A DNA stretch of 64,000 bases from Jannaschia maritima (GCF_030973515.1 NZ_JARGZA010000011.1:1-64000), one strand, 5' to 3'; positions 28,187-38,636 are shown, counted from the first letter of the stretch. Numbers and translations: made by a program. Notes: generated by a model from the sequence alone, not told the origin.

Positions 28187-28474
28187 ATGACCGAAAGGAC
28201 ACCCTGCCGCACGCCCGCAGGCAAGAGCGCGACGAACATCCCCACCTGGAAGTTCGACGCCTGCCGCGCGGCGCTGCTGGCCGAATTGACCGGGGGCCCC
28301 GTCCCCGCGAAGGACATCGCCGCCCGGGCGGGGGAACGGCTGTCCGCCCCGGACCGCGACGCCCTGGGGGCGCTCGGCTGGCACATGACGACCGTGCGCC
28401 TGGAGATGGAGGTCCGCCGCGAGCTGGAACGGATCCCGGGCCAGACCCCCGTCACGCTCCGCCGACCCAGGTGA
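28187..28474 (+). CDS. Small DUF6958-like hypothetical protein
   Basis: 95 aa. Reads MTERTPCRTPAGKSATNIP then a WKFDACRAALLAEL helix and ALGWHMTTVRLEMEVRREL, ending RIPGQTPVTLRR. The plan resembles small winged-helix-like DUF6958 proteins, but I place it there from memory of the pattern only. GAAAGG precedes the ATG at 28187. It sits alone between the patatin and App1-type genes. Confidence 0.65.
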   Translation: MTERTPCRTPAGKSATNIPTWKFDACRAALLAELTGGPVPAKDIAARAGERLSAPDRDALGALGWHMTTVRLEMEVRRELERIPGQTPVTLRRPR

Positions 28475-28538
28475 CGCAACCGTTGCCCCGCCCCTTCCGT
28501 TGGGGTCGCGAACGATCGGACGGCCACGGAGACGACGG

Positions 28539-29525
28539 ATGCTGAGACCCATCGCGATGCGCGCCGCGCGCTTGGTGGAACGCGGGCTGGAACGGATCGG
28601 CGACCGCGACGACGACGAGCCCGTCCTCGACCCCTATATCGGCTATGCCACCCCGGACGGCGTCGTCCTGAGGGGGCGCGTCCTGTCCCACCTGCGTCGC
28701 GCCGAACCCGACCCCCGGCAGTCGAGATGGACGAACCTGCGCCAGATGGCGAACCTGTTCATCACCGACGAGGTGCAGGGCGTCCGCGTCACCGCCCCGG
28801 GGGCGCAGGCCGTGTCGGATGCCGAAGGCTACATCCGTTTGACGGTCGCGGGCACCTTCGACCCCGGCTGGGTGGACGTGCCCGTCGCGATCGAAGGGCA
28901 GGCGCCCGTGCGCTTCCCCGCCCTGATCCCCTCGCCCGCTGCCGAATGGATGGTGATCTCGGACATCGACGACACGGTGATCCGGACGGGGGCCCACAAC
29001 CTGGCCCGGAATCTGTGGACGACGTTCACCGGCTCCGCCCTGACGCGGCAGGCCCATCGCGACGCGGTGGCCCTGATGGACGCGATGGTCGACGGGGGCC
29101 GGAACCCCGTCTTCTACGTATCGAGCAGCCCTTGGAACCTGCACGACTTCCTGACCGATCTGTTCCTGAACGAAGGCATCCCCAGGGGTCCGAAGTTCCT
29201 TCGCGACCTGGGCGTCACGACGGAAGGCGTGGGCGAAAGCCACCGCACCCACAAGGGGGCGGCCATCGACGCGATCCTGACAGCGAACCCGGACTTGCCC
29301 GCTTGGCTGATGGGCGACAGCGGACAGAAGGACGCGCAGGTCTATCGGGCGGCGGTCGAGCGCCACCCGGGCCGGATCAAGGGCGTGGCCCTGCGCGAAC
29401 CGGCGCCAGGGGCGGGCGCGGACGACGCCCGCTGCATGACCGCCATCGAGGCGCTGGGCGTGCCCTGCTATCACGGTCCGGACTTCGGGGGCGCGCTGGC
29501 CCATTGGGGCCTGGAACGCCCATAG
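28539..29525 (+). CDS. App1-family (DUF2183) phosphatidate phosphatase-like protein
   Basis: 328 aa. The core is the DUF2183/App1 phosphatase: ISDIDDTVIRTGA supplies the DxDxT nucleophile motif, VFYVSSSPWNLHDF the second HAD motif, and LMGDSGQKD the third. In yeast App1 dephosphorylates phosphatidate; bacterial substrates are unproven. The N-terminal part (about 40-130) is a beta-rich region usual in bacterial members. GGAG lies 8 nt before the ATG at 28539. No signal peptide is evident. Confidence 0.87.
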   Translation: MLRPIAMRAARLVERGLERIGDRDDDEPVLDPYIGYATPDGVVLRGRVLSHLRRAEPDPRQSRWTNLRQMANLFITDEVQGVRVTAPGAQAVSDAEGYIRLTVAGTFDPGWVDVPVAIEGQAPVRFPALIPSPAAEWMVISDIDDTVIRTGAHNLARNLWTTFTGSALTRQAHRDAVALMDAMVDGGRNPVFYVSSSPWNLHDFLTDLFLNEGIPRGPKFLRDLGVTTEGVGESHRTHKGAAIDAILTANPDLPAWLMGDSGQKDAQVYRAAVERHPGRIKGVALREPAPGAGADDARCMTAIEALGVPCYHGPDFGGALAHWGLERP

Positions 29526-29570
29526 GGCGGACATCGTCGTCCCCGCTACGCGGATCGACCGCCCCGCCAC

Positions 29571-29591
29571 GGCGGGCATGGGGTGCCCGCC
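29571..29591 (+). terminator. Hairpin between convergent App1 and lipoprotein genes
   Basis: GGCGGGCA (29571-29578) pairs with TGCCCGCC (29584-29591) around TGGGG. An outer TAGGGCGG (29523-29530)/CCGCCCTA pairing encloses it. No T-run; possible bidirectional terminator. Confidence 0.4.
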
Positions 29592-29921
29592 CTACGGACA
29601 CTGTCGTCCGGCCGCCCCTCCCGCGGTTCGCCAACCGACGAAGGACCTGCCCTCGAACACCAGGATCAGCCCGCCGCCCGCGTCGAACGCATCGCGCCCG
29701 CCACCGCACGCGACCGGGATGGGCCTGCGCCCTGTCACCCGCGCGACGCTGTCGAGCGCGCCGGCGCGGTCGCGTCCGAAGCCAATCTGGCGCCCGCCCG
29801 ACCCGTCCACGTCGAGCCCGTCCGCGGCGGGCACCAGCGCCAGACCGGGCAGGCCCGGGGGTGCGGTCGCCACGGCGCAACCCGCGACCAGCAGGACCGC
29901 CGCGACGATCGGCGCCTTCAA
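29592..29921 (-). CDS. Small lipoprotein coupled to regA
   Basis: 109 aa from a TTG at 29921 whose last bases overlap the regA TGA (TTGA). The N-terminus KAPIVAAVLLVAGC is a lipobox-type signal. The mature part has GLALVPAADGLDVDGSGGRQIGFGRDRAGALDSVARV and a C-terminal LILVFEGRSFVGW strand, a pattern I associate with small Rhodobacterales lipoproteins of unknown role. No own Shine-Dalgarno is seen, so coupling to regA is likely. Possible envelope partner of redox control, but that is only position. Confidence 0.62.
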   Translation of the reverse strand: MKAPIVAAVLLVAGCAVATAPPGLPGLALVPAADGLDVDGSGGRQIGFGRDRAGALDSVARVTGRRPIPVACGGGRDAFDAGGGLILVFEGRSFVGWRTAGGAAGRQCP

Positions 29922-30472
29922 CGCGGGGAACGCTTGGCCAGAATCCGCTGCAAGGTGCGCCGATGCATGTTCAGCCGCCGCGCCGTTTCCGACACGTTGC
30001 GGTCGCACAGCTCATAGACGCGTTGGATGTGCTCCCATCGCACGCGGTCCGCGCTCATGGGGTTCTCGGGCGGGGGGGGCATCTCCTCGTCGGAGCACAG
30101 GAGCGCGTCCATGACGTCGTTGGCGTCCGCGGGCTTCGCGAGATAGTCGGTCGCCCCGATCTTCACGGCGGCCACCGCCGTCGCGATGGCGCCGTACCCC
30201 GTCAACACGACGATGCGCGCGTCGGGGCGGCGTTCGCGCAGATGCTCCACCACGTCCAAACCGTTGCCGTCCTCCAGCCGAAGGTCGACCACCGCATAGG
30301 CCGCGGGCCTGGCGCCCACCTTCGCCACTCCCTCGGCCACGCTGCTGGCCGCCTGGACGTCGAAGCCGCGCTTCTCCATCGCGCGTTCCAGGCGGCGCAG
30401 GAACGGCTCGTCGTCGTCCACCAGCAGCAGGCTGTTGTCAGGTCCGATCTCGCGGCGCGCGCGTTCGCCCAT
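29918..30472 (-). CDS. regA: Redox response regulator RegA/PrrA/ActR
   Basis: Global regulator of photosynthesis, respiration, carbon and nitrogen fixation genes in response to redox state. The 184-aa length equals the family standard. The receiver domain (about 13-125) has the acidic DDDE pocket and phosphorylated D63 in VVDLRLEDGNGLD; a Pro-rich hinge (PPPPENP) links to the FIS-type HTH, NVSETARRLNMHRRTLQRIL, at the C-terminus. It is divergent from regB across 99 bp, without the usual intervening senC/prrC. GAGAGA precedes the ATG. Confidence 0.95.
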   Translation of the reverse strand: MGERARREIGPDNSLLLVDDDEPFLRRLERAMEKRGFDVQAASSVAEGVAKVGARPAAYAVVDLRLEDGNGLDVVEHLRERRPDARIVVLTGYGAIATAVAAVKIGATDYLAKPADANDVMDALLCSDEEMPPPPENPMSADRVRWEHIQRVYELCDRNVSETARRLNMHRRTLQRILAKRSPR

Positions 30473-30571
30473 CGTCTCTCTCCCGGTCGGTTCGTCTTTG
30501 GAAATGGGGTGCCGCGCCCCTGCGTCAAACCCACGCTTGCGGCACCGGGGCACGGTGCTAAGCCCGACGCC
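30473..30571 (+). promoter_or_regulatory. regA-regB divergent control region
   Basis: 99 bp serving both genes. Toward regB: CTTGCG (30536-30541), 15 nt, GCTAAG (30557-30562), then 9 nt to the ATG with no Shine-Dalgarno. Toward regA on the minus strand a TTGACG occurs upstream with a weak -10 (ATTTCC) after 17 nt. No clear RegA-binding box could be defined. Confidence 0.45.
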
Positions 30572-31936
30572 ATGCCCGAACGCCTGTCCGAGTCCCTGCT
30601 GCCGCCCGGCCACGACCGGAACCACATCCGGCTCCAGACTCTCGTCAACGTCCGCTGGGCCGCCGTCATCGGTCAGACCGTCACCGTCCTGACCGCATGG
30701 CTGGTGCTGGGGCTGGACCTGCCGCTGATGGGGTGCTTCGCCATCATCGCCGCGATGGTGGCTGCCAACCTCTGGGCGCAGTTGCGCAACGCCCCCGGCT
30801 ATCGCCTGCCCCAGCGGGAAGCGATCGTCTTCCTGGCCTTCGACATCGCGCAGCTGGCCGCGCTGCTGTACCTGACGGGCGGACTGAACAACCCCTTCGC
30901 CATCCTGATCGTCGGGCCCGTCACCATATCGGCCACGTCGCTGTCGCTGCGCGCCACGCTGGTGCTGGCGGGCTTCGCGCTGGCGCTGACGTCGCTCCTG
31001 GGAGGGTACCACGTGCCGCTGCACGCAGACGGGGGGCCCGATCTGAACCTGCCGCGCCTGCACCTTATGGGCTTCTGGGCGGCCATCGTCGTGGCCACCT
31101 TGCTGCTGGCCACCTTCGCCCTGCGCCTGACGCAGGAAACGCAGCGCATGTCCAACGCCCTGGTGGCCACCCAGACGGCCCTTGCGCGCGAGCAGAAGCT
31201 GCACGACCTGGGCGGGGTCGTCGCCGCTGCCGCCCACGAGCTCGGCACCCCCCTGGCCACGATCAAGCTCGTTTCCGCGGAGCTGGAGGACGAACTGGGC
31301 GACCGCCCGGAGCAGGCCGCCGACGCCGCGCTGATCCGCCAGCAGGCGGACCGGTGCCGCGACATCCTGCGGTCGATGGGACAGGCGGGCAAGGACGACC
31401 TGCACCTGCATGCCGCCCCCTTCCAGACCGTCGTCGCCGAAGCGGCGGAGCCCCATGCCGGCCGGGCGGCCGCGATCCTCTACGACTTCGCCCCGGAACA
31501 GGGCGCCGATCCCGCCCGCCCCCGGATCCGCCGCGCCCCGGAAACGATCCATGCCCTGCGCAACCTGATCCAGAACGCCGTCGACTTCGCGGCGCAGTCC
31601 GTTTGGATCGTGGGCCGCTGGGACGACGACGAGATCCGGCTGTCGATCACCGACGACGGCCCCGGCTATCCGCCGGAGATGCTGCGCCACCTGGGCGACC
31701 CGTTCCTGCGCACCCGGCCCGACGGGCGCACGGGCTATGCCGGCATGGGGCTGGGCCTGTTCATATCCAAGACCCTGCTGGAGCGTACGGGTGCGCGCAT
31801 CGCCTTCGCCAACGGCGCGGGCAGGCCGGGGCGGCGGGGTGCCGTGGTCGAGATCGCCTGGCCGCGCGAGCGGATCGAGGACACCGATACGTCCTTGGGG
31901 GAAAATAAGCCCTTGATCGCCCTGGGCGCACGCTAG
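30572..31936 (+). CDS. regB: Redox sensor histidine kinase RegB/PrrB
   Basis: Membrane kinase that phosphorylates RegA when the quinone pool is reduced. 454 aa with six hydrophobic segments in the first 185 residues; the quinone-sensing GGLNNPF is at 103-109. The kinase part has phospho-accepting H222 in AAAHELGTPL, the redox-active C262 in DRCRDIL, the N-box NLIQNAVDFA, and DDGPGYP and GMGLGLFI ATP motifs. All sensing residues known for this family are present. The C-terminus is followed by the PAS gene 76 nt downstream. Confidence 0.95.
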   Translation: MPERLSESLLPPGHDRNHIRLQTLVNVRWAAVIGQTVTVLTAWLVLGLDLPLMGCFAIIAAMVAANLWAQLRNAPGYRLPQREAIVFLAFDIAQLAALLYLTGGLNNPFAILIVGPVTISATSLSLRATLVLAGFALALTSLLGGYHVPLHADGGPDLNLPRLHLMGFWAAIVVATLLLATFALRLTQETQRMSNALVATQTALAREQKLHDLGGVVAAAAHELGTPLATIKLVSAELEDELGDRPEQAADAALIRQQADRCRDILRSMGQAGKDDLHLHAAPFQTVVAEAAEPHAGRAAAILYDFAPEQGADPARPRIRRAPETIHALRNLIQNAVDFAAQSVWIVGRWDDDEIRLSITDDGPGYPPEMLRHLGDPFLRTRPDGRTGYAGMGLGLFISKTLLERTGARIAFANGAGRPGRRGAVVEIAWPRERIEDTDTSLGENKPLIALGAR

Positions 31937-32012
31937 AAACTGCTATACACCTTCTGCGTGCACCGAAGCGCGGGTCGGCGCGCGCCATCCCCCCCTCCGT
32001 GCGGAGCCGCCC

Positions 32013-33545
32013 GTGACCCTGCCCGCCTCGATCGCCGTCGTCGTTGCCGCCGTCGTCGTCACGCTCGCCGTGCTGGCGCTGGTCCTGTGGATGCTGCCCG
32101 CCCGTGCCGACCGATCCGTTCCGGTCCCCGAATCGCATCCCAGGCCGCGCAGCTTCCGGTTCCGCCAGGGCTATCTGGTGTCGGCGAACGCGGGCGTGGG
32201 GTTCCTGCTGCCCGATCCCGTCGATCCCGTCACGGCCTGGGACGACCTCGCGGCGGCCCTGGCCGAGATGGTCCCCGGCATCGAGGACGCGCTCGACGAC
32301 CTGAACCGCACCGGCCGGTCCTTCCACCTCGAAGGGCGCTTCGGCCGCGACCGCCTGCACGTCGTTGGGCTGCGCGACCGCGAGATCGTGCATGTCGGCG
32401 TCGCCACCGTGGCGCAGGGCGACGACGCCATCGCGCTCGACCGCGAGGCGTTGCTGGCGCTCGAAGGGGAATGCGCGCTCCTGATGGCGTCGCAGGATGC
32501 CGCGCCCACGCTGTCCTGGGCCCTGGACGAGGACGGGCGCGTCGTGTGGGGCAACGCGCGCTACAGGGCCACCGTGTCGCGGCATCTGGGCGTGGACCCT
32601 TCGGTCGTCTGGCCCCTTCCCGCGCTGTTCCCCTTCCCGGTGGACGCGCCCGCCGGATCGACCCGGCGCGACCTGGACACCGCCGATGGGACGAAGCGGT
32701 TCGAGGTCACGCTGGCCGCCCCGCGGGACGGGCTGCGCCACGCCCACGCGCAGCCCCTCGGTCGCCTCCTGGAGGTCGAGACCGCCCTGCGCGGCACCAT
32801 CGAGACGCTGACCCACGCCTTCGCCGCCATGCCTTTGGGGGTCGCGGTCTTCGACACCGACCGCAGGCTTCTGGCGCACAATCCGGGGCTGACCACGATC
32901 ACCGGGCTCGACGCGGGCTGGCTGACGGGGCGGCCGGGGCTGGGGCAGGTCCTGGACCGGATGCGCGACGCGGGCCGCCTGCCCGACCTGCACGACCCCG
33001 TCGCCTGGCGCGACCGGCTACTGATGACAGGCGAGACCCGCGACGGCAGCGGGGTTGAGCCGTGGTCCGAGACCTGGACCCTGGCCGACGGCCAGAGCCT
33101 GCGCATGAACGTGCGCACCCTGCCCGCGGGCGCCATCGTCCTGCTGCTGGAGGACATGACACGCGACGTCGCCCTGGCCCGGACCCGGCGGGACGAGCGC
33201 TCGACCCTGGCCGCCGTCCTGGACACCTCCCCCGACGGGGTGGCCGCGTTCGACGCGGACGGGCGCTGCCTGCACGCGAACGGCTCGCTCCGGCGCCTGT
33301 GCGGGCTGGACGAGGTCGCGGCGCCCGCCCTGGCCGAGGTGATCGACCGGCTGTCCGAACGCGGCGCCCCCCGCATTGAGGTGACGGACGGCACCGCCCG
33401 CGCCTTCGACCGCCGCTTCGCCTGGCCCGGGGCGCACGGGGCCGATGCCAGCCTGCGCCTCCTGCCCTTGGCGGACGGCGCGATGGCGCTGCGGGTGACG
33501 CTGCCGCCCAACGCGGGGCCCACCGTGGTGCGCGCGGCGAACTGA
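32013..33545 (+). CDS. Membrane PAS-domain protein without a kinase domain
   Basis: 510 aa. One N-terminal membrane segment (about 5-28), then a region of unknown fold, and two PAS-like modules: FAAMPLGVAVFDTDRRLLAHN (about 270-340) and LDTSPDGVAAFDADGRCLHAN (about 395-460). No histidine-kinase, GGDEF or HTH domain follows, so it would have to signal through a partner or is an orphan sensor. GTG start at 32013 with GGAG 9 nt upstream. The gene has a conserved place between regB and tsaE in related genomes. Confidence 0.8.
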   Translation: MTLPASIAVVVAAVVVTLAVLALVLWMLPARADRSVPVPESHPRPRSFRFRQGYLVSANAGVGFLLPDPVDPVTAWDDLAAALAEMVPGIEDALDDLNRTGRSFHLEGRFGRDRLHVVGLRDREIVHVGVATVAQGDDAIALDREALLALEGECALLMASQDAAPTLSWALDEDGRVVWGNARYRATVSRHLGVDPSVVWPLPALFPFPVDAPAGSTRRDLDTADGTKRFEVTLAAPRDGLRHAHAQPLGRLLEVETALRGTIETLTHAFAAMPLGVAVFDTDRRLLAHNPGLTTITGLDAGWLTGRPGLGQVLDRMRDAGRLPDLHDPVAWRDRLLMTGETRDGSGVEPWSETWTLADGQSLRMNVRTLPAGAIVLLLEDMTRDVALARTRRDERSTLAAVLDTSPDGVAAFDADGRCLHANGSLRRLCGLDEVAAPALAEVIDRLSERGAPRIEVTDGTARAFDRRFAWPGAHGADASLRLLPLADGAMALRVTLPPNAGPTVVRAAN

Positions 33546-33593
33546 CCCCGCGCGGTCGCTTGCGCCCCGCCCGGCGACGGGGATAGTCACAGG

Positions 33594-34076
33594 ATGCCCC
33601 CGGCACCGGCCCCCCTTCGGATCGACCTTCCGGCGCCCCACGCGACCGACGCGCTTGGCGCCGCGCTCGCGCGCCATCTGGGCGCGGGCGACGCGGTGCT
33701 GCTGCACGGGCCCGTGGGGGCGGGCAAGTCGCACCTGGCGCGCGCCGTGATCGGAACGGCCCGGCGGGAAGCGGGGCTGCCGCCCGAGCCCGTCCCGTCG
33801 CCGACCTTCACCCTCGTCCAGACCTACCATGCGGGCGGGTTGGAGATCTGGCACGCCGACCTCTACCGTCTGTCGGACCCCGCGGAGCTGGCCGAGTTGG
33901 GGCTGGAGGACGCCTTCGCCGCGGCCCTGTGCCTGGTCGAATGGCCCGACCGCCTGGGCGACGCCCGCCCGCCGGACGCCATCGACCTGACGCTCGGGCC
34001 GGGCGCGACCGACGACGCCCGCATCGCGACGATCGCGCTGCCCCCGCGGCTGGTCCACCTGGCGGACCACCTGTGA
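33594..34076 (+). CDS. tsaE: tRNA threonylcarbamoyladenosine biosynthesis ATPase TsaE
   Basis: ATPase partner of TsaD/TsaB in forming t6A37 of ANN-decoding tRNAs. 160 aa with the P-loop [10 protein letters not shown], the [11 protein letters not shown] switch-like motif and HADLYRL, then LVEWPDRL, the usual order. The ATG at 33594 has a GATAGT -10-like element only 6 nt upstream and no Shine-Dalgarno. The next gene begins with GTG inside its stop (GTGA), starting a chain of 4-nt overlaps. Confidence 0.94.
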   Translation: MPPAPAPLRIDLPAPHATDALGAALARHLGAGDAVLLHGPVGAGKSHLARAVIGTARREAGLPPEPVPSPTFTLVQTYHAGGLEIWHADLYRLSDPAELAELGLEDAFAAALCLVEWPDRLGDARPPDAIDLTLGPGATDDARIATIALPPRLVHLADHL

Positions 34077-35038
34077 CGGATCGCATCGACGCCTTCCTGG
34101 CCCGCGCGGGCCTGGCGGACGGGCCGCGGCGCGTGCTGGCCGGCGACATGTCCACCCGCCGCTACCTCCGCGCGGGGGGGCGCATCGTCATGGACGCCGA
34201 CCCCGCCGTCGCCCCGCCCGTGGAGCCCTTCCTCGACCGGGCCGCGCGGCTGGCCGGGGCGGGCCTGTCCGTGCCCCGGATCGAATGCGCCGACCCCGGG
34301 CGCGGCCTGATCGCCATGGAGGATCTGGGCGACGACCTCCTGTCCGCCGTCGCGGCCCGCGACCCGGGGGCGGAGGGGAGGCTCTATGCCGCCGCGGGCC
34401 GGGTCCTGGCCCGCCTCCAGGCGGTCCCCGCGGACGACCTGCCCGACCACGCGGACGACATGCCCGAACGCGCCTGCTGGGCGCTCGACTGGTACGCGCC
34501 CGAGAACCTGTTCCAACGCGCCCGGGCGAAGGACGCGGTCGCCGCCCTGATGGAAGACCTGCCCGGCCCCCGCGTGATGACGCACCGCGACTGGCACGCC
34601 GAGAACCTCGTCTGGCTGCCGCACCGCGACGGCGACGCGCGCATCGGCATCCTCGACTTCCAGGACGCGCAGCGCGGCCCCGCCGACTACGACCTGGCGT
34701 CGCTCGTGCGCGACGTGCGCCGCGACGTGTCGCCCGCCGCCGCCGAGGCCGCCCTCGACGCCTATTGCGACGCCTCCGGGCGCGACCGGGCGACGGTGGA
34801 GGCCGGCACCGCGCTCTGCGCCGCGCAGCGCAACATGCGCATCTTCGGCAACTTCGCCCGCGCCGCCGTCACCGCGGGCAAGACCCGCTACCTGGACCTC
34901 CTGCCGCGCCTCCACGCCCTGTGGTCCGCCGACCTGGCCCACCCCGCCCTCGGCCGCGCGGCGCCGATGCTGCGCGACCTGGTCCCCCCGCCCGACGCCG
35001 ACCGCATCCGGGCCCTGCGCGCACGGGCTGCGGCATGA
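34073..35038 (+). CDS. amgK: N-acetylmuramate/N-acetylglucosamine anomeric kinase AmgK-like
   Basis: Aminoglycoside-phosphotransferase-fold kinase that in Pseudomonas and Caulobacter phosphorylates MurNAc at C1 during peptidoglycan recycling. 321 aa; the catalytic [13 protein letters not shown] (HxDxxxxN) and metal-binding [15 protein letters not shown] are intact. GTG start at 34073 overlaps tsaE by 4 nt. The following gene encodes the matching nucleotidyltransferase MurU, which together convert MurNAc to UDP-MurNAc and bypass de novo synthesis. Substrate assignment is by context. Confidence 0.85.
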   Translation: MTDRIDAFLARAGLADGPRRVLAGDMSTRRYLRAGGRIVMDADPAVAPPVEPFLDRAARLAGAGLSVPRIECADPGRGLIAMEDLGDDLLSAVAARDPGAEGRLYAAAGRVLARLQAVPADDLPDHADDMPERACWALDWYAPENLFQRARAKDAVAALMEDLPGPRVMTHRDWHAENLVWLPHRDGDARIGILDFQDAQRGPADYDLASLVRDVRRDVSPAAAEAALDAYCDASGRDRATVEAGTALCAAQRNMRIFGNFARAAVTAGKTRYLDLLPRLHALWSADLAHPALGRAAPMLRDLVPPPDADRIRALRARAAA

Positions 35039-35706
35039 CCCTGCCCGCCATGGTCTTCGCCGCCGGCCTGGGCACGCGGATGCGGCCCCTGACCGACGAC
35101 CGCCCCAAGGCGATGGTTCCGGTCGCCGGGCGGCCCCTGATCGACCACGCGCTGGACCAGGTCGCGGGCTGCACGCCGGTGGTCGTCAACGTCCACCACC
35201 ACCCCGCCCCCCTGCGCGCCCACCTCGCGGATCGCGACGTCACCGTGTCGGAGGAACCGGACCTCCTCGACACCGGGGGCGGCCTGCGCCATGCGCTGCC
35301 GCTGCTGGGCGGCGACCCGGTGTTGACGATGAACGCGGACGCCGCCTGGACGGGCCCGCGCGCGGCGGACACCCTGCGCGCGGCCTGGGACCCCGCACGG
35401 ATGGACGGACTGATGCTGCTGACACGCCTGCCCCGACGGTTGGAGGCCGGACGCCGGGCCTTCGCGATCGCCCCGGACGGGCGGCTGTCGCTGGCCCCCG
35501 ACGGGTACGACTACACGGGCGCGGGGATCTTCCGCACCGGCGGCCTGGCGGACCTGCCCCCCGGCCCCGTGTCGCTCCTGCGCCTGTGGGAAGGGATGCT
35601 GGCGGCGGGCCGCATGTTCGGCGTCGTCCATCCCGGCGGCTGGATGGACGTCGGCCGCCCCGGCAACGTCGCCGCGGCGGAAACGATGCTGGCACGGAAC
35701 GCATGA
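35035..35706 (+). CDS. murU: MurNAc-1-phosphate uridylyltransferase MurU-like
   Basis: Nucleotidyltransferase that makes UDP-MurNAc from MurNAc-1-P and UTP. 223 aa with [21 protein letters not shown] (nucleotide binding), [12 protein letters not shown] and TMNADAAW, and the C-terminal [17 protein letters not shown] at 35035 overlaps amgK (ATGA), and addB follows with the same overlap. The acidic metal-binding DAAW replaces the D.D of some relatives but fits MurU. Confidence 0.85.
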   Translation: MTLPAMVFAAGLGTRMRPLTDDRPKAMVPVAGRPLIDHALDQVAGCTPVVVNVHHHPAPLRAHLADRDVTVSEEPDLLDTGGGLRHALPLLGGDPVLTMNADAAWTGPRAADTLRAAWDPARMDGLMLLTRLPRRLEAGRRAFAIAPDGRLSLAPDGYDYTGAGIFRTGGLADLPPGPVSLLRLWEGMLAAGRMFGVVHPGGWMDVGRPGNVAAAETMLARNA

Positions 35707-38636
35707 CCCTGTGGTACGAACCCCTGGGCGTCGACTTCTCGGCCGCCTTCGTGGACGGCGTGCTGGACCGTATGGCCGGCCGTCCGCCCGAAGCGATGGC
35801 CGCCCTGACCATCCTGCTGCCCAACCGCCGGATGCTCCGCCGGGTGGAGGAAACGTTCGCCGCCCGCGGTCCCACCCTCCTGCCGCGCCTGGGCACCGTG
35901 GCCGACCTGACGCCGCTCTGCCCGCATCGCGCCCTTCCCGCAGCGCGCAGCGCCCTGTCCCTGCGCCTGGAGATGGCGACGCTGATCGAGCGCGTGTTCG
36001 ACGCCCGCCCCAACCTGCGCCGGTCCGGCGCCGCGTTCGAGTTGGCGGGCACGCTCGGCGCCCTGATCGACGAATTGCGCGAGGAAGCGGTCCCCCCCGG
36101 CACCCTCGAAGGGTTGGACGTGACCGACAGCGCGCAGCATTGGCAGGATGCGCTGCGCCTCCTGCGCATCGCCTCCGACCTGGCCGACCAGACCGGGGGC
36201 GCGGCGGACGCGCAGATGGACTGCCTGGCGCACCTCGAAGCCACGTGGCCCGACGCCCCACCGGCGGGCGGCGTGATCGTCGCGGGCAGCACGGGGTCGC
36301 GGGGGCCGACCCTGCGCCTGATGAAGCTGGTCGCGGCCCTGCCCGGCGGCGACGTCGTCCTGCCCGGCCTCGACACCGACATGCCGGACGACGCCTGGGA
36401 CCGTTTGGGTCCCGACCAGCAGGACCACCCCCAGACCCGGCACCGCATGGTGCTGGACGCACTGGGACTGACACGCGCGGACGTCGCGCAATGGTCCGAC
36501 GCGGCACGTCACGCCCCCGCCAACCCGGCCCGCAACCGCCTGGTGTCGCTGGCGCTGCGGCCCGCCCCCATCACGGACATCTGGCCTGCGGAAGGCGGCG
36601 ACCTCGCGCACACGCTGCACGATGCCTGCGAGGACGTCACCCTGCTGGAAGCCGACACCCCCCTGCAGGAAGCCCAGGTCATCGCCCTGCGGATGCGCGC
36701 AGCCCTGCACGACGGTCAGCGCGCGGCGCTCGTGTCGAACGACCGCACCCTGTCGCGCGAGGTGGCCGCCTGCCTCGACCGGTGGGGGATCGTGCCCGAC
36801 GACAGCGCGGGGCGCCCCCTGGATCTGACGCCGCCGGGCCGGCTGATGGTGCAGACCGCCCGGATGCGCGGCCGCCCGGTCGATACGGCGGCCTTCGTGG
36901 CACTGCTCAAGCACCCGCTGGTCCACACCGGATCGGCCCGCAACGAGCATCTGCGCCGGACCCGCGACCTGGAGCTCGGCTGGCTGCGCGGCGGCCCGCC
37001 CCGCCCCGATGCGGCGGGCCTGCGCGCCTGGGCCAGGGCCGAAAGGACGCGCGGAAAGGACGATGTCTGGACCGACTGGGTGGCCGACCTGCTGTCCGGC
37101 CTGAACGCCCCCGACGCGGAAACCGACTTGGCCACCCGCCTCGCTCGCCATCGCGCGGTGCTCGAGAACCTGTCCCGCGGGTCTGGCCTGGACGCCCATG
37201 GCGAATCCGAGCCCGGCCGCCTGTGGGAGGAGAAGGCCGGCGAGGACGCCCGCGCCGCGATGGACGAGCTGGCCGCCGACGCCGAAGGGGCCCGCGGCCT
37301 GAAGCTGCGCGCGCCGGACTACGCCCGCCTCGTCGCGTCCGTCCTGAACGGCAGGGACGTCCGCGACCCCATCGCAGCCCATCCCGACCTGATGATCTGG
37401 GGCGCGATGGAGGCCCGCGTCCAGGGCGCCGACCTCGTGATCCTGGGCGGGCTCAACGACGGCACCTGGCCCGACCTGCCCCCCGCCGACATGTGGCTGA
37501 ACCGCCGGATGCGGCGCGACGCGGGCCTGCGCGCGCCCGAACGGACTGTGGGCCTGGCCGCGCACGACTTCCAGCAGGCGGTGGCGGGCCGCAAGGTGTG
37601 GCTGACCCGCGCCCGCCGCACGCTCGACACGCCCACCGTGCCGTCGCGCTGGGTCAACCGCCTGGTCAGCCTGCTCGACGGGCTGGGCGATCCGGGCCGG
37701 GCCGCCCTGGCCGCCATGCGGGGCCGGGCCGCCGCGTGGTCCGCCCGCGCGGGCGCCCTGTCCGCCCCGGATGCCCGCCATGCCGCCGCTCCGGCCCCGC
37801 GCCCCGCGCCCGTCCCGCCGCCCGACGCCCGGCCGCGCGAGCTGCCCGTCACGGGCGTCGAGACGCTGATCCGCGACCCCTATGCGACCTATGCCCGCTA
37901 TGTGCTCGACCTGCGCGCGCTCGACCCGCTGGCGCCGATCACGGACGCCCGCCTGCGGGGCAACGTCGTCCACGACGCCCTGCGTGGCCTGGGGGAGGCC
38001 GAGCTGAACGCCGCCCAGCTGATGGACGCGCTGGAGCGCGAATTGGCCCGCGCCGTGCCCGGCCCCGCCCAGCGAAGCCTTTGGCTGGGCCGCTTCGCGC
38101 GCATCGCCGACACCTTCGCGACGCAGGAAGGCGAACGCCGCGCGACCGGCGCCCCCGTCCTGACCGAGCAGCAGGGCCGCCTGGACTTCCCGGATCTGGG
38201 CTTCACCCTGACCGCCCGCCCCGACCGCCTGGACCACGGGCCCGGGGGCATCGCGATCTATGACTACAAGACCGGCGAGCCGCCCGGAAAGAAGGACCAG
38301 GAGCGTTGGGCCAAGCAGTTGTGGCTGCAGGCCGTGATGGTCGCCGAGGGCGCGTTCGACGACCTGCCGGCCCGCGACGTCGCGGGCGCGTCCTATCTGC
38401 AGGTGGGCCGGGAATCGAAGGCGCGCGACGCGGACGGCCTCGACGCAGACGCCATCGCCGCCCATCGCGACGGCCTCGTCCGCTTGGTGGAGGCGTATCG
38501 CACGACCGCCCCGTTCTATGCCCGCCTGACGCCCGAATCCTTGAAGTACCCCTCCGACTACGACCACCTGTCGCGGCGCGGCGAATGGGACGACACGGCC
38601 CCCGCCGTGCCGCAACCCGTGGGGGCGCATCCGTGA
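35703..38636 (+). CDS. addB: Double-strand break repair protein AddB (alphaproteobacterial type)
   Basis: Subunit of the AddAB helicase-nuclease that resects DNA ends for RecA, the RecBCD counterpart. 977 aa: N-terminal helicase-like but inactivated domain ([16 protein letters not shown]), long helical middle, then [14 protein letters not shown], and a C-terminal nuclease region with [15 protein letters not shown]. The four-Cys iron-sulfur cluster of Firmicutes AddB is not visible. ATG at 35703 overlaps murU by 4 nt; addA follows by GTGA overlap. Confidence 0.93.
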   Translation: MTLWYEPLGVDFSAAFVDGVLDRMAGRPPEAMAALTILLPNRRMLRRVEETFAARGPTLLPRLGTVADLTPLCPHRALPAARSALSLRLEMATLIERVFDARPNLRRSGAAFELAGTLGALIDELREEAVPPGTLEGLDVTDSAQHWQDALRLLRIASDLADQTGGAADAQMDCLAHLEATWPDAPPAGGVIVAGSTGSRGPTLRLMKLVAALPGGDVVLPGLDTDMPDDAWDRLGPDQQDHPQTRHRMVLDALGLTRADVAQWSDAARHAPANPARNRLVSLALRPAPITDIWPAEGGDLAHTLHDACEDVTLLEADTPLQEAQVIALRMRAALHDGQRAALVSNDRTLSREVAACLDRWGIVPDDSAGRPLDLTPPGRLMVQTARMRGRPVDTAAFVALLKHPLVHTGSARNEHLRRTRDLELGWLRGGPPRPDAAGLRAWARAERTRGKDDVWTDWVADLLSGLNAPDAETDLATRLARHRAVLENLSRGSGLDAHGESEPGRLWEEKAGEDARAAMDELAADAEGARGLKLRAPDYARLVASVLNGRDVRDPIAAHPDLMIWGAMEARVQGADLVILGGLNDGTWPDLPPADMWLNRRMRRDAGLRAPERTVGLAAHDFQQAVAGRKVWLTRARRTLDTPTVPSRWVNRLVSLLDGLGDPGRAALAAMRGRAAAWSARAGALSAPDARHAAAPAPRPAPVPPPDARPRELPVTGVETLIRDPYATYARYVLDLRALDPLAPITDARLRGNVVHDALRGLGEAELNAAQLMDALERELARAVPGPAQRSLWLGRFARIADTFATQEGERRATGAPVLTEQQGRLDFPDLGFTLTARPDRLDHGPGGIAIYDYKTGEPPGKKDQERWAKQLWLQAVMVAEGAFDDLPARDVAGASYLQVGRESKARDADGLDADAIAAHRDGLVRLVEAYRTTAPFYARLTPESLKYPSDYDHLSRRGEWDDTAPAVPQPVGAHP

